Shown here: piece after piece, positions 58,535-64,000 of the stretch
How the letters are laid out: each line of letters starts with the position of its first letter
Position numbering within the stretch: position 1 is the stretch's first letter
Assembly (NCBI GenBank): GCA_025200525.1
Contig: CM045763.1
Coordinates: 57,615,530-57,679,529, forward strand
DNA from: Camellia lanceoleosa
Lineage: Eukaryota > Streptophyta > Magnoliopsida > Ericales > Theaceae
Direction of reading: 5' to 3'
DNA length: 64,000 bases
Notes under the pieces: model-generated
The model's input: only the letters and a program-made list of their open reading frames with translations
What the model was told of the DNA's origin: nothing
The model's database searches: none
Made by a program: the position numbers and the translations under genes

Positions 58535-60549
58535 TAAGTCAAAAAATGCACTTTTCCAAAGCTTAAGCTTGAAAATTAGGCCATCGGGAGTCAAAATTGT
58601 GTAACAGCCACAAGAAGGTCCGGGGAACACCCCAAACACCTCGGGAGAGACCAATGTAAGTTGTGGAAACTTATGAAACTAGCATGGGACTTTGGGATTA
58701 AAAATGTATTTTTCTAACACTTAGGCTTGACAATAGGCCATCGGGGGCCAAAATTGTGAAACAACCATGAGAACGCTAGGGAAACACCCCAAACACCTCG
58801 GGAGGGACCAATGTAAGTTGTGAAAATTTACAGAACTAGCACGGGACTCCCAGTTTGAAAACAAAGTCGAAAAATCTATTTTTCCAATACTTAAGCTTGA
58901 AAATAGGCTATCAGTGGGCTAAAATCGTGTAATAGCCACGAGAAGGCCTAGGGAACACCTCAAACATCTCGGGAAGGACCAATGTAAGTTTTGAAAACTT
59001 TCAAAACTAGAACGGGACTCCCGGTTTGAAAACTAAGTCAAAAATGCACTTTTCCAACACTTAAGCTTGAAAATAGACCATCGGGGGGCCAAAATCGTGT
59101 AATAGCCACAATAAGGCCGGGGGAACACCTTTATCACCTCAGGAGAGACCAATGTAAGTTGTGGAAACTTACAAAACTAGTACGGGACTTTCGGTTTGAA
59201 AACTAAGTCAAAAAATGTACTTTTTCAATACTTTGGCTTGAAAATAGGCCATTAGGGGCAAAAATAGTGTAACAACCACGAAAAGGCCGGGAACACCCTG
59301 AACACCTCGGGAGGGACCAATCTAAGTTGTGGAAACTTAAAGAACTAGCACAGGACTCTCGGTTTGAAAACTAAGTTAAAAAATGCATTTTTCCAACACT
59401 TAAGTTTGAAAATAGGCCATTAAGGGGCCAAAATCGTGTAACAGCCACAAGAAGGCTCAGGAAACACCTCAAACACCTCAGGAGAGACCAATGTAAGTTG
59501 TGGAAACTTACAGAATTAGCACGGGACTTCCAGTTTGAAAACTAAGTCAAAAAATGCACTTTCCAACACTCAAGCATGAAAATAGGCCATCGGGGGGCCA
59601 AAATCATGTAATAGCCGCGAGAAGGCCCATGAAACACCTCAAATTCCTCAGGAGGGACTACTGTAAGTTGTGAAAACTTACGAAACTAGTACAGGACTCC
59701 CGGTTTGAAAACTAAGTCGAAAAATACATTTTTCCAACACTTAAGCTTGAAAATAGGCTATCAGGGGGCCAAAATCGTGTAACAACCATGAGAAGGCCCA
59801 AGGAACACCTCAAATACTTTGAGAGGGACCAGTGTAAGTTGTGGAAACTTAATGAACTAGCACCGGACTCCCGATTTGAAAACTAAGTCAAAAAATGCAC
59901 TTTTCCAACACTTAAGCTTGAAAATAGGCTATCGAGGGGCCAAAATCGTGTAACAGCTACGAGAAGGCCCAAGGAACACCTCAAACACCTCGAGAGGGAC
60001 CAATGTAATTTGTGAAAACTTATGGAACTAGCATGGGACTCCCGGTTTGAAAACTAAGTCGAAAAATGCATTTTTCCAACACTTATGCCTGAAAATAGGC
60101 TATCGAAGGACCAAAATCGTGTAACAGTCACGAGAAGACCTGGGAAACACCTCAAAAACCTTGATAGATATAAATATAAGTTGTGAAAACTTACAAAACT
60201 AACACGGGACTCCCGGTTTAAAAACTAAGTCAAAAAATGCACTTTTCCAATACTTAACCTTGAAAATAGGCCATCGGGGGGCCAAAATCGTGTAGCAGCC
60301 ACGAGAAGGCCCGGAGAACACCTCAAACACCTCAGAATGGACCAATGTAAGTTCTGAAAACTTACGTAACTAGCACGAGACTCCCGGTTTGAAAACTAAT
60401 TCAAAAAATGCACTTTTTCAACACTTAAGCTTGAAAATAGGCCATCGGTAGCCAAAATCGTGAAACAACCACGAGAAGGCCTGGAGAACACCTCAAACAC
60501 CTTATAAGGGACCATTTTAACTTGTGTAAACTTACGGAACTAGCACGGG

Positions 60550-62591
60550 TGTCACGACCCCATTCCGTCCCTAGAAGAATGGTGCCATGATGGCCAGTAA
60601 TCCGAGATTACCAAAGGCCAACTTACAAGGATTCACACACAATCAGAGTATACATATGGGGCTTACATGTGTGGAAGCAATAAATTTTAAATCTAAATAG
60701 TCCACAAGAGCTGTGCATAAGTCAAATGAAATAACATACATAATGACATGGTTTACAACTTGGATACAAATAAAATAAAGTACATATTACATCTTGATCA
60801 AAAGGCTTCTCAAGCTAAAATATACAAAAGACATGAATTACAAACTAAGAAGCATAATCTTCAAGATGCTAGCAAAACATGAATCCAAAACAACTTGCAA
60901 ATAACATCTAGGCATCATCGCCTTCTTGCTCGTCACCTATATATATATATATAAAAGGAAGGGTGAGATTGGATACTCAGTGAATGATATTAGTAATAAA
61001 TGTTTGAATGAATGATATTCGAGATCTTTATCAAAACAATACATAACATATCTTGTACAAAATCAAGAGATGAACCAAGTTCATCTATCAAGTCTTTCAA
61101 AGCTTCAAGGGATGCTTACTAGCATCAATATAATATAAGGGATGACATTCCTGACAAAACAAGGGAATAATCGACCCGGAATTGATTAGACAAACCCACC
61201 TGTACAAGACTGTCGGTGGCAAGGGAGATATCTCAAATAAGGGTACTAGTTGCATTATAATCCCCTAGCACTAAATGCTTTCCAAGAATGTCATCAAAAC
61301 AAGATAGTACTTGATACAAAATTAGGAATAATCATTCATACTTGAACAAACACTTTTCCAAAACGAAACAAGCAAAGCTTTTATCAAAACTTTAGAACAT
61401 AGCTTTATTAAAAATACCACTCACATAGCTCTTTGGGTGCAAGGATTAAGGCAAGAATCTAAGACCTACAAACACATGGCAAGGTCCACCGAATGTATTT
61501 CAAAAATACAAGAAGGAATGCTCAAAAGATAGCTATGCAATGCATCCCTAAAACAAGCCTTACATGAGTGTGAATGATCCCGACATTTCTTTCAAAACTA
61601 AGTCAAGACAAAGCAAAACATGTGCTGGGAGTTAAAACACTGTTTTTCATATCGGGAAAACATGCTGGGTACCAACCAAGTCTTGGCCGAAGTCCCACAC
61701 CTCTTGGCCGAGGTGTGGTCTCGGTGACCACATTCAGGGAAATGAAGTCTGGAAAATTTGGGTTTCTTTTTGAAGAACATGAAGAATATGAACATGAAAA
61801 ACATGAATGCTAAAATCATAACTTCTTTATTCAAAATCTGAGATTTCATTATATGAGTTCAAAAACATGGATCTGGGTACCCATACTTGAAGATTCCATG
61901 AAAACAAACACAAAAACATGAATCTTGATACAAACTTTCGAATCAAAACGTGGGTTTTTCTTGAAGAACACAATAACACCATTTTCTCTTTCTAAAACCA
62001 AACTTTAAATCAATGCATGACTCATGAATCATGCTAGATCATGCAATGCGATTAGATTAACATAAAGAACAACAAGAGTAGATCAATAATCTAACCTCAA
62101 AACACGGATCTAACGGTTCAAACTCTAAAGATCAAGATTGGGATCTAGCTCTCTCACTCTAAACCTCCCTTCCTCTTCCTAGAGCTTCTCTCTCTCACAA
62201 TGTAAAAGGTATGACACAAAATGACATGGGTTCTCAGCTAGTACCTGACTTAACCCTCTGCTGGGACACGTGGCAACGTCTAGTTGGGTTTCCTCAAAAA
62301 GGTGGCAGAATGACAAGACAAAAGTATGACAAGGTGTGTATAACAAGCAAGGTGACAAGGGCACTCTAACAAGGTAATGATCTCGGATTAGGACATAGGC
62401 TTCGGCAAGAAGGTTTCAATGATCTCGGTTAGGAAGGACAACACTTGACCTAGCTGTGCCACACCTCAGTCTAGGTCATACCAATCCAGGAACAAGATCA
62501 CTAGGTGCAAGGATCAATGATGTTGGTTACCTAGATGATAACATCTCAGCTAATATGCCAGGGTGAAGGTGGAGGTCAACCAAAGTGGTTC
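60550..62591 (-). mobile_element. LTR, family A copy 3 (left part)
   Basis: Starts TGTCACGACCCCATTCCGTC and aligns with the family A copy at 41500 (CAGTAATCC.GATTACCA.AGGCC, AAGAGCTGTGCAT). It sits inside the satellite phrase AGCACGGG|ACTCCC. The far end is not reached before the family B element at 62592, so that element either nests in it or truncates it. A CTTGGCCGA / CTCGGTGACC cluster lies at 61680-61732, where other copies have CTCGAGCG words. Confidence 0.75.
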
Positions 62592-64000
62592 TGTAACGCC
62601 CTCATAAAAGCAACATTAAACCCATCAATATAGATATGCAATGATATATAAAATGTCCCCATATTTCTATTCATCAGAGTAATTCATTACAAAAAGCATA
62701 ACATGTTAACAATAAAAGCAAATGCCCTAAGGGCTTACAACTTTCCAAGTTAACACTTGGTTACAAAAAAAAGTATTAACTCAATTACACATTAAGCCCT
62801 TGGCTTGAAACTACATGTGATACATCAAAAGAAAACAACACCAAAAAGTCTGTCAGCCGCTAGCCTCTCAAGCTAAGTTCTTAGAGGTGGCATGCTACAT
62901 GTACCTGAAAATGATATTTCCATATAGGGTGAGCCACAGCCCAGTAGAAATACACTAAACCAGCTATGAACAGTGACTAAAAGATTAGCAGTTGATAGAT
63001 GGCCAACACTACTACATCCACAAATATTACCTTACAGTTCCATGACATACAAGTCCATGTTACAATTCATTTTCCATTTCTTTCAATTCTCAATTTATAA
63101 CCATAGCTCAGAACCTAGCCAACAACTTATATGAGGCAGTAACTCATGTTAAACATTTTCCTATTTCATAATAGACAAGCATACTAGCTATATCAACACT
63201 TCCATAGATATGCATAAAAGCAATATCACACTTTCCAAGACAAGCATATGAGCTGTGTCAGCACATCACTAGATAAGCATATGAGCTATATCTACGGAGT
63301 CCATCCCCTATCTCCTCCCAAACAACATCCGGTTTAGAGGTCCATCCCCTATCATCCCCTAAACCGTGAAGTACATCCCCTATCTTCTCCAACACAACAC
63401 AATGCATATAAACAATAATTATACACATCACCAATCAATACATAAAGTTAATGTATTCTTTCAAATGTCATAATCAATGACACATTCCATTGATTAGTTT
63501 CCGTTTGCCTAATCATCATGCATTGTCTACAACAATCAAGACTATCCTCCACCGATAGCCCAAAACAGTTATTTCTAAATAGAAAATAAATGCACAAAAT
63601 GGATAATATATCAACATTTCAATTCAGTGAGTGATAAACAATCCAACTACACCCTTTAATCCCATGCACTCCCAATCTCAACATTTCCCATTCAATTCCT
63701 CATTTCTCTCAATTAATTATACCAATTAATTAATCAATGTGATTAGGGCATTTTCCATAACTAACATTACAACCCTTAAGGTTCCATTTTCATCAATGTC
63801 TTAACATAAATTCCATCTCCCTATACCAAACATGCCTCTAGGTTTATTATAAATAAAAACCCTAACTTTTGTAAAATTACACAAAGGCCCAAACTTTCTC
63901 AAAATTACACAACAACACCCAACATATCAAAATGCTAAAATTGAAAGACAAAATCCATAAGGAGGAGTAGGATATCCCTACCTCAAAAGATGGAACCCAA
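62592..64000 (-). mobile_element. LTR, family B copy 2, truncated by the window end
   Basis: Starts TGTAACGCCCTCATAAAAGC and stays alignable with 52133 onward (TAACACTTGGTTACA, CTGAAAATGAT, TAGGGTGAGCCA.AGCCCAGTAGA, AATCATCATGCA.TGTCTACAAC). The left flank is GGTTC. The right end and target duplication lie beyond the window. Confidence 0.85.

Larger units (their letters stand above)
57118..60549. repeat. 170-171-bp tandem satellite array
   Basis: Using the phrase GAAAATAGGCCAT as a marker, units begin at 58579, 58736, 58906, 59076, 59247, 59415, 59585, 59756, 59927, 60098, 60269 and 60440. Spacing is 170-171 bp nearly throughout (157 and 168 once each). Each unit holds CACTTAAGCTTG, CCAAAATCGTGTAACAGCCA, CACCTCGGGAGGGACCAATG and CTAGCACGGGACTCCCGGTT. 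Divergence between units is moderate. A partial unit lies at 57118-57166, before the CACTA insertion. The right edge is cut by the LTR at 60550. No open frame of note. Confidence 0.9.

Overview
The window looks like nuclear DNA of a dicotyledonous plant. It is AT-rich, host genes are split by GT-AG introns, and the one intact host gene encodes the plant chlorophyll b reductase NYC1. I cannot name the species. Protein family names come from recognising motifs by eye; no database search was run.

Layout: 1-9865 is MITE-rich intergenic DNA with one solo LTR (1831-3236). 9866-11790 is a solo LTR of family A, followed by a perfect 199-bp tandem duplication. 12483-21464 is a complete 9-kb CACTA (En/Spm) transposon with a TAA target duplication. 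It has a six-exon Transposase_24-type gene and carries pieces of host genes: VPS2/CHMP2, CBP60, and probably a CHUP1-like gene. 21465-29330 is again MITE-dense. 29624-34392 (minus strand) is NYC1, ten exons, 519 codons, apparently intact. 34600-40588 holds MITEs, a CCACCA-type minisatellite and GC-rich patches. 40589-49480 is a FAR1/FRS (MULE-transposase-like) gene destroyed by three in-frame stops, two frameshifts and three insertions with clean target duplications: a 2.0-kb solo LTR, a 0.9-kb hAT element and a 3.2-kb solo LTR. 49488 to about 50460 resembles a copia LTR. 52133-54117 is a solo LTR of family B. Around 56520 lie two exons of an ARM-repeat/BTB protein. 57118-60549 is a satellite of about 170-171 bp per unit, invaded by a CACTA MITE and a small MITE. 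It ends at a family A LTR, which is itself interrupted by a second family B LTR that runs off the window.

The only working host gene I can support is NYC1, which starts chlorophyll b breakdown in chloroplasts. Almost everything else is transposon biology: insertion, nesting, LTR recombination, gene-fragment capture and tandem amplification. The most unusual items are the gene-capturing CACTA element, the 171-bp array, and a recurring CpG-rich CTCGAGCG-type repeat cluster in otherwise diverged solo LTRs.
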